From Enterobacter_D sp963521185 (GTDB taxonomy: Bacteria; Pseudomonadota; Gammaproteobacteria; Enterobacterales; Enterobacteriaceae), in NCBI GenBank assembly GCA_963521185.1, contig CAUQTV010000001.1:744001-808000 (forward strand): a stretch of DNA of 64,000 bases. Direction: 5' to 3'. Positions 8,122-16,842 of the stretch are shown piece after piece. The position numbers were made by a program, and so were the translations under genes. The notes below the pieces were generated by a model. The model worked only from the letters and a program-made list of their open reading frames with translations. It was not told the origin of the DNA and searched no databases. Position 1 is the stretch's first letter. Each line of letters opens with the position of its first letter.

Positions 8122-9498
8122 TTACTTCTCACGCCAACCCCCGCCCAGCGCTTTATACAAATCGATTTGCGCGAGCAGCAGATTATTTTTCACCTGCACG
8201 ACGTTAAGCTGGGTGGAAAATAGCGTGCGCTGGGCGTCAAGCTCATCCAGATACGACGAATAGCCATTGCGATAGCGGTTTTGCGCGATGCGTAACGTTT
8301 CCTGCGCTACCGTCGCCTGTTCCTGCAATTCGCTTAACTGCTCTTGCAACCGGTTAATCGCATCGAGACTGTCGTTCACCTCTTTAAACGCGTTGCGTAC
8401 GGTCTTCTCGTAGCTGTACAGCGCCTGATTACGCTGGGACATCGACACGTCCACCTGCGCATTGAGCGCCTGGCGGTTTAACAGCGGCGCAAGAATACTG
8501 CCGCCGACGTTCCACAGCCGCAGCGGGTTATCCAGCAGACCGGGCAGGGTGTCATCCTGATACGAACCGCCCGCCGTCAGATTGAGCGAGGGTAACAGCT
8601 GCGCTTTCGACGAGGCCAGCGTGGCATCGGCGGCAATCAGCTGCTGCGTGGCCTGGGCGATATCCGGGCGACGGTTCATCAACGTTGACGGCAACTGCGA
8701 AGGCAGTCTCAGCGGCGTGAGCTTTTCAAAGCTTTCTGCGCGCGCCACCGCGCCGGGGTTTTCGCCGATCAGCAGACTTAAGGCGTTTTCCTGCTGGCTA
8801 ATCTGATGCTGTAACTGCGGGATCTGCGCCCGGGTGGCGCGCAGTTCGGAATCGGACTGCATCAGCTCCAGCCGTGAACTGTAGCCCGTTTCAAACTGGC
8901 GCTTTGCCAGCGTGTAGGCTTCCTCGCGGGCTTTCAGGGTGGATTGCGTGACGCGCAGCTGTTCATCCAGCGACAGCAGCGTGATATACCCCGATGCCAC
9001 CGACGATGCGACCGTAAGATCGGCGGCGGCGGCCGCGGCTTTTTGCGCGTCCAGCGAAGCCTGCGCGGCATCGCTGGTGCTGCGGTTCGCGCCCCACAGA
9101 TCCACATCATAGCTCGCCGTCAGGCTGCCTTTGTACAGCGTGCCGTGCACCGGTAGACCCGTTGCGGAAGACTGCGAGCGGGCGCGCGTGCCGCTGATCC
9201 CCGCATCCAGCGTCGGGAACAGACTGCCTTCAGAGGCGTAGACCCGCGCCTGATATTCATTAATGCGCTCGCGGGCGATCAGCACATCGCTGTTCTGGCG
9301 CAGGGCCACATCAACATACTGGTTTAACTGACCATCATGAAAATTGCGCCACCACACGCCTTCCACCGGGCTTTGCGGGCCGATAGCCTCGCGCCACTGC
9401 GCCGGAATGGTTAGCGTGGGGGTTGCCGGGGCGACATCAACGGACTGGCAGCCTGCCAGCGCAAGCGCCACCGCCAGCAGAGTCGGGCGGACGATCAT
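8122..9498 (-). CDS. Outer-membrane efflux lipoprotein (NodT/OprM type)
   Basis: A 458-residue TolC-like outer-membrane factor with a lipoprotein signal (LAGC, Cys17) and the two repeated OEP domains typical of NodT-family channels. These include long coiled-coil stretches and paired hairpin segments (AYTLAKRQFETGYSSRLELMQ, and RIAQNRYRNGYSSYLDELDAQ near the C terminus). It is the last gene of a three-gene operon; its ATG overlaps the adaptor stop (ATGA at 9498-9495). It should form the outer-membrane exit duct of the tripartite pump. The substrate is unknown. K-12 has nothing at this locus. Confidence 0.88.
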   Translation of the reverse strand: MIVRPTLLAVALALAGCQSVDVAPATPTLTIPAQWREAIGPQSPVEGVWWRNFHDGQLNQYVDVALRQNSDVLIARERINEYQARVYASEGSLFPTLDAGISGTRARSQSSATGLPVHGTLYKGSLTASYDVDLWGANRSTSDAAQASLDAQKAAAAAADLTVASSVASGYITLLSLDEQLRVTQSTLKAREEAYTLAKRQFETGYSSRLELMQSDSELRATRAQIPQLQHQISQQENALSLLIGENPGAVARAESFEKLTPLRLPSQLPSTLMNRRPDIAQATQQLIAADATLASSKAQLLPSLNLTAGGSYQDDTLPGLLDNPLRLWNVGGSILAPLLNRQALNAQVDVSMSQRNQALYSYEKTVRNAFKEVNDSLDAINRLQEQLSELQEQATVAQETLRIAQNRYRNGYSSYLDELDAQRTLFSTQLNVVQVKNNLLLAQIDLYKALGGGWREK

Positions 9499-10577
9499 TT
9501 GGACGCCTCCCGGGTATCAATGTGTACCTGCACCGACATCCCCGGCCGCAGGCGTTGAAGCTGTTCGGGCTTGCCGTAAATGGCAATTCGCACCGGGATG
9601 CGCTGGGCGATCTTCACAAAGTTCCCGGTGGCGTTATCCGGCGACACGGCGCTGAACTCCACGCCGGTGGCGGGCGAAATGCTCTGCACACGGCCTGAGA
9701 ACGTCTCGCCGTTGAGCGCATCAACGCTAAAATGCACCGACTGCCCAATGCGAATGGTGGCCAGCTGCGTCTCTTTGACGTTGGCAATGATCCAGTGCTG
9801 CGGCGGCACCAGCGAGGTGAGATGCGTACCGGCGGTAACATACCCGCCCTGGCGCACGGAAATCTGACCCAACTGACCGTCGCGCGGGGCCACAATGCGT
9901 GTGTTTTGCAGATCGATTTGCGCCAGTTCCAGCGCGGCGTTAGCGTTTTCCACGTCCGCTTCGAGCGAGGCGCGATTGACAATGGTGGTTTGCAAATCCT
10001 GGCGCGACATCTCAAGCGTGGCGCTGGCCTGTGCGATGTCGGCATTGCCCTGGGCGGCGGTGGCAAGGGCGGCGTCACGTTCACGCACCGACAGCGATCC
10101 GTCGGCGGTCAGATCTTTCACGCGTTTCAAATCCGCCTGCGATTTCAGATTCTGCGCTTTGGCGTTTTGCAGCGCGGCTTCGTTGCGTTTGATCACCGCT
10201 TCGGCGCTTTTTCGCTGTTGCAGGTTGTTATTGAGCGCGGCAATTTTCATTGCCTGCTGCGCCTGGGCCTGGTGAACGCGCTGGGTGTAAATGCGATCGT
10301 CAATTTGCATCAACAGATCGCCTTTTTTTACCTGGGCAAAATCCTGCACCTTCACATCGGTGATGTAACCATTGACCTGCGGGCTGATAAACGTCGTCTG
10401 CCCGCGAATATAGGCGTTGTCGGTAAACTGCGCCTGACGGGTAAACGGCGGCAGTTGCCAGGCGTAGAGGATCACCAGCACGCCGACGATGCCAATCGCC
10501 GCCGCAGCAAAAATAGACACAATGCGCAGGTTACTGCGGGTATTTGCCTGCTCTTTAGCGGCATCCTGCTGACTCAT
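9495..10577 (-). CDS. HlyD/EmrA-family membrane fusion (adaptor) protein
   Basis: A 360-residue periplasmic adaptor with one N-terminal membrane helix (about residues 22-44), a biotinyl-lipoyl half motif (AYIRGQTTFISPQVNGYITDV), a long alpha-hairpin rich in Ala/Gln (about 95-210), and the second lipoyl half (IVAPRDGQLGQISVRQGGYV). It links the MFS pump to the outer-membrane channel. ATG 10577 is chosen because AGGAG lies 5 bases upstream; a GTG two codons earlier overlaps that site. It is 44 bases downstream of the MFS gene in the same operon. Confidence 0.9.
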   Translation of the reverse strand: MSQQDAAKEQANTRSNLRIVSIFAAAAIGIVGVLVILYAWQLPPFTRQAQFTDNAYIRGQTTFISPQVNGYITDVKVQDFAQVKKGDLLMQIDDRIYTQRVHQAQAQQAMKIAALNNNLQQRKSAEAVIKRNEAALQNAKAQNLKSQADLKRVKDLTADGSLSVRERDAALATAAQGNADIAQASATLEMSRQDLQTTIVNRASLEADVENANAALELAQIDLQNTRIVAPRDGQLGQISVRQGGYVTAGTHLTSLVPPQHWIIANVKETQLATIRIGQSVHFSVDALNGETFSGRVQSISPATGVEFSAVSPDNATGNFVKIAQRIPVRIAIYGKPEQLQRLRPGMSVQVHIDTREASK

Positions 10578-10621
10578 AACCACTCCTGTTGAGACACAAA
10601 TTTCATCTTATTATCCAAAGC

Positions 10622-12277
10622 TTATACGGGTTTTCGCATTGCGCGCTTTAACGCCAGCCGTGCGGTGATGCGCAGGCGCAGCAAGCGCCAGAGGATCCAC
10701 AGTAGCGTGCCCGCCGCAATGCTGGCGGTGAGTAAATAGGTATCGTTGTAAGCCAGAATATTCGCTTCGGTGGTGCTCACCGTTTGCAACTGCGCGATCG
10801 CCTGTACATTGAGCAGGGTGCTGTCACCAATCATGTTCTGGTACATCTGGCTGTAAAGCTGGATGCGGTCATTCACCAGCGGATTTAAGGTGGTGAGCTG
10901 CTCTGCCAGCAGGCTGGAGTGGTATTTCTCACGCCAGGTCTGGAACGTGCCGAGAATGGCGGAGCCGAGCAGGCCGCCGAGGTTCTGGCTCATACCAAAC
11001 AGCACGGAAAAACTGACTAAGTTGCGCGGATCGGCGACCACGCCACCGATGCCCGCCAGCATCGCCGGGGCAAGGAAAAAGGCGCTGCCAAATCCCAGCA
11101 AGAACTGGCTGACCATCAGCTGGTCCGGGCGCGTAAGACTGGTGGACTGGCTGTCGAGCAGCGAGGCGACAATCATCAGCACCAGCGAGGTGACAATCGG
11201 CCAGGCCAGCCGTTGAGGTTTGATGGTCAGACAGCTGGTAATAATCCCGCAGACAATGCCCGCGAAAATCGCCCAGGCGAGGTGGGTCATCTGTTCGTTC
11301 TGTAAACCAACATATTGCAGCCAGCCGATAACGCCGGTGTTCTGTTCCGCCAGCACAATCCGGATCAGCAGCATGATCAGCCCAAGGCGTAAAATGCTGC
11401 CGCTCGACAGCCAGCGGGTGTTCAGCAGCGGGTTGCTGCGGTTATGTTCGAAAACAATGGCGCTTAAAATCAGCACCAGCGAACCGGCCAGCGACCAGCC
11501 AATCCACGGCGCTTCGAACCACCAGTCCAGCCTGCCCAGCGACAGCACCGCGCACAGCAGCGCCATGCCCGGCGCAAGCAGAATGAAGGTGATGAAGTCT
11601 TTTTTCTCAAACACCTTTTTGCGATCGCCGGGAGGCAGTTTGAGGGCGATCACGCAGCCGAGGGCAATCAGCGCCAGCCCAAGCTCGAAGAAGTACAGCC
11701 CACGCCATTCGTCCAGTTGCAGCAGTTCCGTGGAGAACAGCCGCGCAATGGGTATGGCCAGCGACGAGCCGGTAATACCGATGGTCAGCGCTTTTAAGCG
11801 GTGCTTCGCGGGCCACGCCTGGATCTGATAATAGATGCCGAGCGAACTCAGCGCGGCGGCCACCATGCCATGCGCGGCGCGGACCATCAGCGCAGAATTG
11901 AGATCGTTAACAAACAGATGGAAGAACGTCACCAGCACATACAGCACCAGAAAGCCTTCGGTGAACGCGCGCAGGCCAAACTGTTGGCGAAATTTCACCA
12001 GCAGCAGGTTAATCGAGACGTTGGTCATCACGTACACCGCTGGCAGCCAGGCGATTTCCGTTGACCAGGCGGCGAAGGTGCCCTGCAAATTTTGCAGATT
12101 GGCGGTGACCATGGCATTCCCCAGCGCGCCGGTCAGGCAAACTAACAGGCCCACAATCCCATAGGCGATGCGCCGTGGCGTGCTGTGGTAGGGCGTAGAG
12201 GGCGAACCCAGCAGCATGGGTTTTTCATGCGGTGCCCATTCTCGTGGCGCATAAGGATCGCTTTTCGGCAGACGCAT
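10622..12277 (-). CDS. DHA2-family MFS drug exporter (EmrB-like, 14 TMS)
   Basis: A 551-residue permease with about 14 hydrophobic segments, the length of EmrB-class H+ antiporters. The motif C-like region is less conserved than in EmrB. ATG 12277 follows GAAGAAG; an in-frame start 20 codons earlier lacks a better site. It is the first gene of an MFS-adaptor-outer-membrane channel operon that should pump toxic amphiphiles directly out of the cell. No regulator gene is linked, but its upstream region carries an 11-bp direct repeat. No substrate can be assigned. Confidence 0.88.
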   Translation of the reverse strand: MRLPKSDPYAPREWAPHEKPMLLGSPSTPYHSTPRRIAYGIVGLLVCLTGALGNAMVTANLQNLQGTFAAWSTEIAWLPAVYVMTNVSINLLLVKFRQQFGLRAFTEGFLVLYVLVTFFHLFVNDLNSALMVRAAHGMVAAALSSLGIYYQIQAWPAKHRLKALTIGITGSSLAIPIARLFSTELLQLDEWRGLYFFELGLALIALGCVIALKLPPGDRKKVFEKKDFITFILLAPGMALLCAVLSLGRLDWWFEAPWIGWSLAGSLVLILSAIVFEHNRSNPLLNTRWLSSGSILRLGLIMLLIRIVLAEQNTGVIGWLQYVGLQNEQMTHLAWAIFAGIVCGIITSCLTIKPQRLAWPIVTSLVLMIVASLLDSQSTSLTRPDQLMVSQFLLGFGSAFFLAPAMLAGIGGVVADPRNLVSFSVLFGMSQNLGGLLGSAILGTFQTWREKYHSSLLAEQLTTLNPLVNDRIQLYSQMYQNMIGDSTLLNVQAIAQLQTVSTTEANILAYNDTYLLTASIAAGTLLWILWRLLRLRITARLALKRAMRKPV

Positions 12278-12580
12278 TACTTCTTCACTATTTTGAACTA
12301 TTAGGGGGCTAAGGATTCTACTGCGCTTATAAACCATAATTCAAGTGAATGAATATAGCGAACATTAAAAAAAGTGAACAATTCAAGTGACGGTGTCACA
12401 AAACGTCATTTACATCCTGCAAGCGATAGAAACCACAAAATGCCAAGCCGGACGTTTAACCCTACAGGATATAATCCCTGTTGGACCGCAGTAGCGGGCC
12501 GTCCGGTGGATTAGGAGTGATCCGCTATGCATCGCCGTGACGCTCGTTACCCTGATATCAGGTTTTTGAAGGAGTTAACG
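12278..12580. promoter_or_regulatory. Efflux operon/ydcF divergent control region (303 bp)
   Basis: No gene is convincing here. On the efflux side AATTCAAGTGA occurs twice (12338-12348 and 12380-12390), 42 bp apart, and a small dyad GTGAC-GGT-GTCAC sits at 12387-12399. On the ydcF side a perfect TATAAT (12470-12475) is the likely -10. It gives a ~100-nt leader with an in-phase ATG at 12527, preceded by TAGGAG, 18 codons before the chosen ydcF start. Confidence 0.5.
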
Positions 12581-13384
12581 ATGATCACAACGCGCTTTCC
12601 GCCCTTACCCGAAGCCACCTTAACCGCCGTGAATACGCTGGGACGCTGGCTTTCGCAAAACGAATTTGCTGATAAACCGCAGCCGGTGCACGCGGACTGT
12701 GTGATCCTCGCGGGTAACGCGGTGATCCCGACCATTGACGCGGCCTGCAAACTGGCGGCGGGCGATCGCGCCCCGTTGCTCATCAGCGGTGGTATTGGCC
12801 ACTCCACCACCTTCCTGTACGCTGCCATTGCGCGCCACCCGCGCTACAACACGCTTCGCACCACCGGGCGGGCGGAAGCGGCGATCATTGGCGATATCGC
12901 CCGGCAGTTCTGGGATATCCCGGCTGAGCGACTTTTACTGGAAGACAAATCGACCAACTGCGGGGAGAACGCCCGTTTCTCCTGTGAGCGCCTGCGCGAG
13001 CGGCAGTTGTCGGTCAATAGCGTACTGGTGGTGCAGGATCCCACCATGCAGCGCCGTACCATGGCAACCTTCGCCCGCGCCGCCGCGCAGTATGATATCA
13101 ACGCCCACTGGCTGAGCTATCCCGGCTTCACGCCGGAGCTTATCAACACCGACGCGGGCCTGCGTTTTGCGTCGGGAACGGAAGGGCTGTGGGAGGTCGA
13201 GCGCTACCTGTCGCTGGTGCTGGGGGAAGTGCCGCGACTGCGCGATGATGCACAGGGTTATGGCCCGCTGGGGAAAAACTTTATCGATCACGTTGCGTTC
13301 CCGCCAGAGATCACCGCCGCCTGGCAAACCGTCATCGCCGATGAGATCCTGACGTCAACCCTGCGCCAGCGTGCGCTTCTCTAG
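12581..13384 (+). CDS. ydcF: YdcF, DUF218/ElyC-like SAM-binding protein
   Basis: A 267-residue cytoplasmic protein matching E. coli YdcF (266 aa) along its length. Features include DCVILAGNAV near residue 40, SGGIGHSTTFLY, the DUF218 signature EDKSTNCGENARFS, and VQDPTMQRRTM. E. coli YdcF has been crystallised and binds S-adenosylmethionine; its reaction is unknown. ATG 12581 follows GGAG at good spacing. The upstream in-phase ATG 12527 also has a ribosome site, so an 18-residue extension is possible. Followed by a strong hairpin. Confidence 0.92.
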   Translation: MITTRFPPLPEATLTAVNTLGRWLSQNEFADKPQPVHADCVILAGNAVIPTIDAACKLAAGDRAPLLISGGIGHSTTFLYAAIARHPRYNTLRTTGRAEAAIIGDIARQFWDIPAERLLLEDKSTNCGENARFSCERLRERQLSVNSVLVVQDPTMQRRTMATFARAAAQYDINAHWLSYPGFTPELINTDAGLRFASGTEGLWEVERYLSLVLGEVPRLRDDAQGYGPLGKNFIDHVAFPPEITAAWQTVIADEILTSTLRQRALL

Positions 13385-13389
13385 CCGCT

Positions 13390-13421
13390 GACCGTTTGCG
13401 CCAGCTTATGCGCAAACGGTC
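13390..13421 (+). terminator. Terminator after ydcF
   Basis: Perfect 12-bp arms, GACCGTTTGCGC (13390-13401) and GCGCAAACGGTC (13410-13421), enclose an 8-nt loop. A TTTTT run follows about 12 bases later. The hairpin begins 5 bases after the ydcF stop. Confidence 0.75.
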
Positions 13422-13582
13422 ATTATGCGCGGCTTTTTGTAATCGTTTTGTTATGCGTATGATTTTTCTTTTTTGATTCGCCTCACAAATATAAACCGCC
13501 TGAATGGGAATTGGCCGCGGTGCTTGTAGATTTTTAACAATGAATTCACTTGTTAAAAACAATATCCTTACAGGAGCAGGCC

Positions 13583-15022
13583 ATGACAGCACCCGTACAA
13601 CACCCCATGTATATCGATGGACAGTTTGTCACCTGGCAGGGCGACGCGTGGATCGACGTGGTCAACCCGGCAACGGAAGCGCTTATTTCACGCATCCCCG
13701 ACGGCACCGCTGAAGATGCGCACAAGGCTATCGACGCGGCAGAGCGCGCGCAGCCGGGCTGGGAAGCGCTACCGGCCATTGAACGCGCCGGGTGGCTGCG
13801 TAAAATCTCTGCGGGCATCCGTGAGAACGCCAGCGAAATCAGCGCCCTTATCGTGGCGGAAGGCGGCAAAATTCAGCAACTGGCAGAGGTGGAAGTCGCC
13901 TTTACCGCCGATTACATCGATTATATGGCGGAGTGGGCCAGGCGTTATGAAGGTGAGATCCTGCAAAGCGATCGCCCCGGTGAAAATATCCTGGTCTTTA
14001 AGCGCGCGCTGGGCGTCACCACCGGCATTCTGCCGTGGAACTTCCCGTTCTTCCTCATCGCCCGCAAGCTCGCGCCAGCCCTGATTACCGGCAACACCAT
14101 TGTGATCAAACCCAGTGAATTCACGCCGAATAACGCCATTGCCTTTGCCAAAATTGTCGACAGTATTGGCTTGCCGCGCGGGGTCTTTAACCTGGTGCTG
14201 GGCCGGGGGGAAACCGTGGGACAGGCGCTGGCGGGGAACCCGAAAGTGGCGATGGTCAGCATGACCGGCAGCGTGGGCGCGGGTGAAAAAATCATGACCG
14301 CAGCGGCGAAAAACATCACCAAAGTGTGTCTGGAACTGGGCGGTAAAGCCCCCGCCATTGTAATGGATGATGCCGATCTGGAACTGGCGGTGAAAGCCAT
14401 TGTCGATTCCCGCGTCATCAATACCGGGCAGGTGTGCAACTGCGCCGAACGCGTGTATGTGCAAAAAGGCATTTACGATCGCTTTGTCAATCGCCTGGGC
14501 GATGCGATGAAAGCCGTGCAGTTTGGCGATCCGGCACAGCGCAATGACATCGCCATGGGACCGCTGATCAACGCCGCCGCGCTGGCGCGCGTGGAGGAAA
14601 AGGTGGCGCGCGCGGTGCAGCAGGGCGCAAAAGTCGTGCTCGGCGGCAAGGCGGTGGAGGGCAGCGGCTACTTCTACCCGCCGACGCTATTGCTGGATGT
14701 GCGTCAGGACATGAGCATTATGCATGAAGAGACCTTTGGCCCGGTGCTGCCCGTCGTGGCCTTCGACACCCTCGAAGAAGCGCTGGCGATGGCCAATGAC
14801 AGCGACTATGGCCTGACGTCATCGGTCTACACCCAGGATCTCAACGTGGCGATGAAAGCCATTAAAGGGCTGAAATTCGGTGAGACCTACATCAACCGCG
14901 AAAACTTCGAGGCGATGCAGGGCTTCCACGCAGGCTGGCGCAAATCGGGGATCGGCGGCGCGGACGGGCGTCACGGGCTGAACGAGTATCTGCAAACGCA
15001 GGTCGTCTATTTGCAGTCCTGA
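13583..15022 (+). CDS. aldA: Lactaldehyde/glycolaldehyde dehydrogenase AldA
   Basis: 479 residues, identical in length to E. coli AldA and collinear throughout. It oxidises L-lactaldehyde, glycolaldehyde and related aldehydes with NAD+, in fucose/rhamnose and glycol metabolism. PWNFPFFL (cofactor region), the general-base motif LELGGKAP and the nucleophile Cys in NTGQVCNCAERVY are present, as is the AldA-specific C terminus ending QVVYLQS. ATG 13583 follows AGGAG. A symmetrical terminator follows. Confidence 0.96.
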   Translation: MTAPVQHPMYIDGQFVTWQGDAWIDVVNPATEALISRIPDGTAEDAHKAIDAAERAQPGWEALPAIERAGWLRKISAGIRENASEISALIVAEGGKIQQLAEVEVAFTADYIDYMAEWARRYEGEILQSDRPGENILVFKRALGVTTGILPWNFPFFLIARKLAPALITGNTIVIKPSEFTPNNAIAFAKIVDSIGLPRGVFNLVLGRGETVGQALAGNPKVAMVSMTGSVGAGEKIMTAAAKNITKVCLELGGKAPAIVMDDADLELAVKAIVDSRVINTGQVCNCAERVYVQKGIYDRFVNRLGDAMKAVQFGDPAQRNDIAMGPLINAAALARVEEKVARAVQQGAKVVLGGKAVEGSGYFYPPTLLLDVRQDMSIMHEETFGPVLPVVAFDTLEEALAMANDSDYGLTSSVYTQDLNVAMKAIKGLKFGETYINRENFEAMQGFHAGWRKSGIGGADGRHGLNEYLQTQVVYLQS

Positions 15023-15038
15023 GCGTAACGAATCACTG

Positions 15039-15061
15039 CCCGGTAAGGCTGGCTTACCGGG
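15039..15061. terminator. Terminator between aldA and the hydrolase gene
   Basis: CCCGGTAAG-GCTGG-CTTACCGGG forms a perfect 9-bp stem with a 5-nt loop between convergent genes. There is no T-run on either side, so it may act bidirectionally or as a 3' barrier. Confidence 0.65.
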
Positions 15062-15067
15062 TAGACA

Positions 15068-15994
15068 TCACACTTTGGTTTCAATCCACGCCATCATCAA
15101 TTCCGGCCAGACGGCGACAGGCAAGCCTTGCGCGTCGCGGATGCCAAACCCGTGCTGACCCTGCTCAAACAGATGCATCTCTACCGGTACGCCAAGACGG
15201 CGCAGGGCGGTAAAGAGCACCACGCTGTTTTCCACTTTCACCGCCGGGTCGTCCACCGCGTGCAGCAAAAACGTCGGCGGCGTCGCGCTGTCCGCACGCT
15301 CTTCCAGCGAGTAATGCTGGATCTGGGCGTCGGTGGGCGTATCGCCAATCAGCTCATGGCGCGAGCCGGGGTGGTCAATCTCCTGATGCATGGTGATCAC
15401 CGGATACACCAGCGCCATAAACGCCGGACGCGCGCTCAGCGCATCGATCTCATCGAGCGGGGCGTAAACCGCTTCGTCATAGCGGGTGCCGAGGCTGGCG
15501 GCGGCGTGACCACCTGCGGAAAAGCCCATAACCCCCAGTTTATCCGCCTCCAGATGCCATTCGCGGGCCCTGGCGCGTAGCGTGCGCAGGGCGCGCTGCA
15601 CGTCCGCCAGCGGGGCGTTTGCCCCTTCCGCATGACCGTCGCCCGGCATACGGTAGGTCATGACAAACAGCGTGTAACCCCGGGCGTTAAAAAACGGTGC
15701 CAGTGCGCTGCCTTCTTTATCCAGCACCACGCGGCGGTAAGAGCCGCCCGGCGTGACCAGAATCCCCACGCCGTTGGGGTTCTCCGGCGCATAGACGGTG
15801 ATTTGCGGATCACGCACCCCGGTGACCGAGCGGTCAAACGCCGACGGGCCAGTATGGTGTTCTTCGAGCTGAAAACGTACCGGGCTTGTGGCGGCACCCG
15901 GCGCTTCGCCCTGGGGCCAGACGGAAAACGTCGTGGCGCGGTGGGAGGCTTCTTCCATAAGCTGCAACAGATAATCGTTACTGAGAGTCTTCAC
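15068..15994 (-). CDS. Alpha/beta hydrolase, acetyl-esterase-like (BD-FAE family)
   Basis: A 308-residue cytoplasmic alpha/beta hydrolase with no signal peptide. The nucleophile elbow is GFSAGGH (Ser at about 165), the acid is probably Asp in HAVDDPAVK (about 252), and the His is in EQGQHGFGI (about 285). The oxyanion segment is TPGGSY. This layout matches small-ester hydrolases annotated as acetylxylan-esterase-like. It occupies the place of gapC in K-12, between aldA and cybB. The natural ester is unknown. Confidence 0.82.
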   Translation of the reverse strand: MKTLSNDYLLQLMEEASHRATTFSVWPQGEAPGAATSPVRFQLEEHHTGPSAFDRSVTGVRDPQITVYAPENPNGVGILVTPGGSYRRVVLDKEGSALAPFFNARGYTLFVMTYRMPGDGHAEGANAPLADVQRALRTLRARAREWHLEADKLGVMGFSAGGHAAASLGTRYDEAVYAPLDEIDALSARPAFMALVYPVITMHQEIDHPGSRHELIGDTPTDAQIQHYSLEERADSATPPTFLLHAVDDPAVKVENSVVLFTALRRLGVPVEMHLFEQGQHGFGIRDAQGLPVAVWPELMMAWIETKV

Positions 15995-16114
15995 GCAGGT
16001 CTCCTGTGGTGGATCGCTAATACGTTCGGCAGAAAATTTAATGAATTTTTAACAAAACCCCGGTATGTTTGCCTTCTTACCGTTTATATCAGGCTCTTAA
16101 CTCCAGGGAAAAGT

Positions 16115-16645
16115 ATGCGCAGCAAATATTCAGGATTACAAATTGCCCTCCACTGGCTGGTCTTTTTGTTGGTTGTTACCGCTTATTGCGCGATGGAGTT
16201 CCGGGGTTTCGCGCCGCGCAGCTACCGCCCTTATTTTAATATTGTGCATGTCTCCTGCGGCATTTCTATTCTGGTGCTGATGGTCGCGCGTCTGCTGGCG
16301 CGCCTGAAATACGCCACACCGCCCATTGTGCCAAAACCAAAACCGATGGTGACGGGGCTGGCGCATCTGGGCCATCTGGTGATTTACCTGCTGTTTATCG
16401 CGCTACCCATCATTGGTCTGCTGATGATGTGGTTTCGCGGCAATAACTGGATTGCGTTTGGCATCATCATGCCGCACGCCACCGAAGCCAATTTTGATCT
16501 CGTCGATATTCTCAAGACGTATCACGTGACGCTGGCGATGCTCGGCTATTACGTGATTGGCTTGCACGCTCTGGCCGCGCTGATGCATCATTACTTCTGG
16601 AAAGACAATACGTTGCTGCGCATGATGCCCAAGAAACGTCAGTAG
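16115..16645 (+). CDS. cybB: Cytochrome b561 (superoxide:ubiquinone oxidoreductase)
   Basis: A 176-residue di-heme membrane protein with four helices, the same length as E. coli CybB. His13 (LQIALHW), His in NIVHVSCG, and the YHVTLAMLGYYVIGLHALAALMHH cluster are the expected heme ligands. CybB moves electrons from periplasmic superoxide to the quinone pool. ATG 16115 follows CAGGGAAAAGT; a much longer in-frame extension overlaps the divergent hydrolase gene and is rejected. A strong intrinsic terminator follows. Confidence 0.95.
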   Translation: MRSKYSGLQIALHWLVFLLVVTAYCAMEFRGFAPRSYRPYFNIVHVSCGISILVLMVARLLARLKYATPPIVPKPKPMVTGLAHLGHLVIYLLFIALPIIGLLMMWFRGNNWIAFGIIMPHATEANFDLVDILKTYHVTLAMLGYYVIGLHALAALMHHYFWKDNTLLRMMPKKRQ

Positions 16646-16662
16646 CATCAGTGCACTGACCG

Positions 16663-16688
16663 GCCCCGCACACGGCGGGGCTTTTTTT
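16663..16688 (+). terminator. Intrinsic terminator of cybB
   Basis: GCCCCGC-ACACG-GCGGGGC (16663-16681) is followed directly by a run of T residues. Confidence 0.9.
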
Positions 16689-16794
16689 TATTCATCAGTC
16701 TGATAAATGTGATCCTCGCGGGCTTTTCGCAGCACAACTCTGCTATGCATCACATTTTCAGGCTTCGATACTGTGCGTAATTCGAACAAGCAGT

Positions 16795-16811
16795 ATAGAT
16801 AGTATATCTAT
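16795..16811. promoter_or_regulatory. Inverted repeat in the MHS-transporter promoter
   Basis: ATAGATA-GTA-TATCTAT is a perfect 7-bp dyad with a 3-bp centre, 32-48 bases before the start codon. It overlaps the AT-rich stretch where a -10 element would lie. A repressor operator is inferred; no regulator gene is adjacent. Confidence 0.45.
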
Positions 16812-16842
16812 TATAGAAACACTATCGAGATGGAGAGGGGAT

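Noticed and set aside
9732..10592. 286-codon open frame antisense to the adaptor gene
   Set aside because: Shadow of a well-supported HlyD-family gene; no recognisable domain.
12527..12580. Independent small leader gene before ydcF
   Set aside because: The frame has no stop before ydcF; it can only be an N-terminal extension, so it is reported as a start-site question instead.
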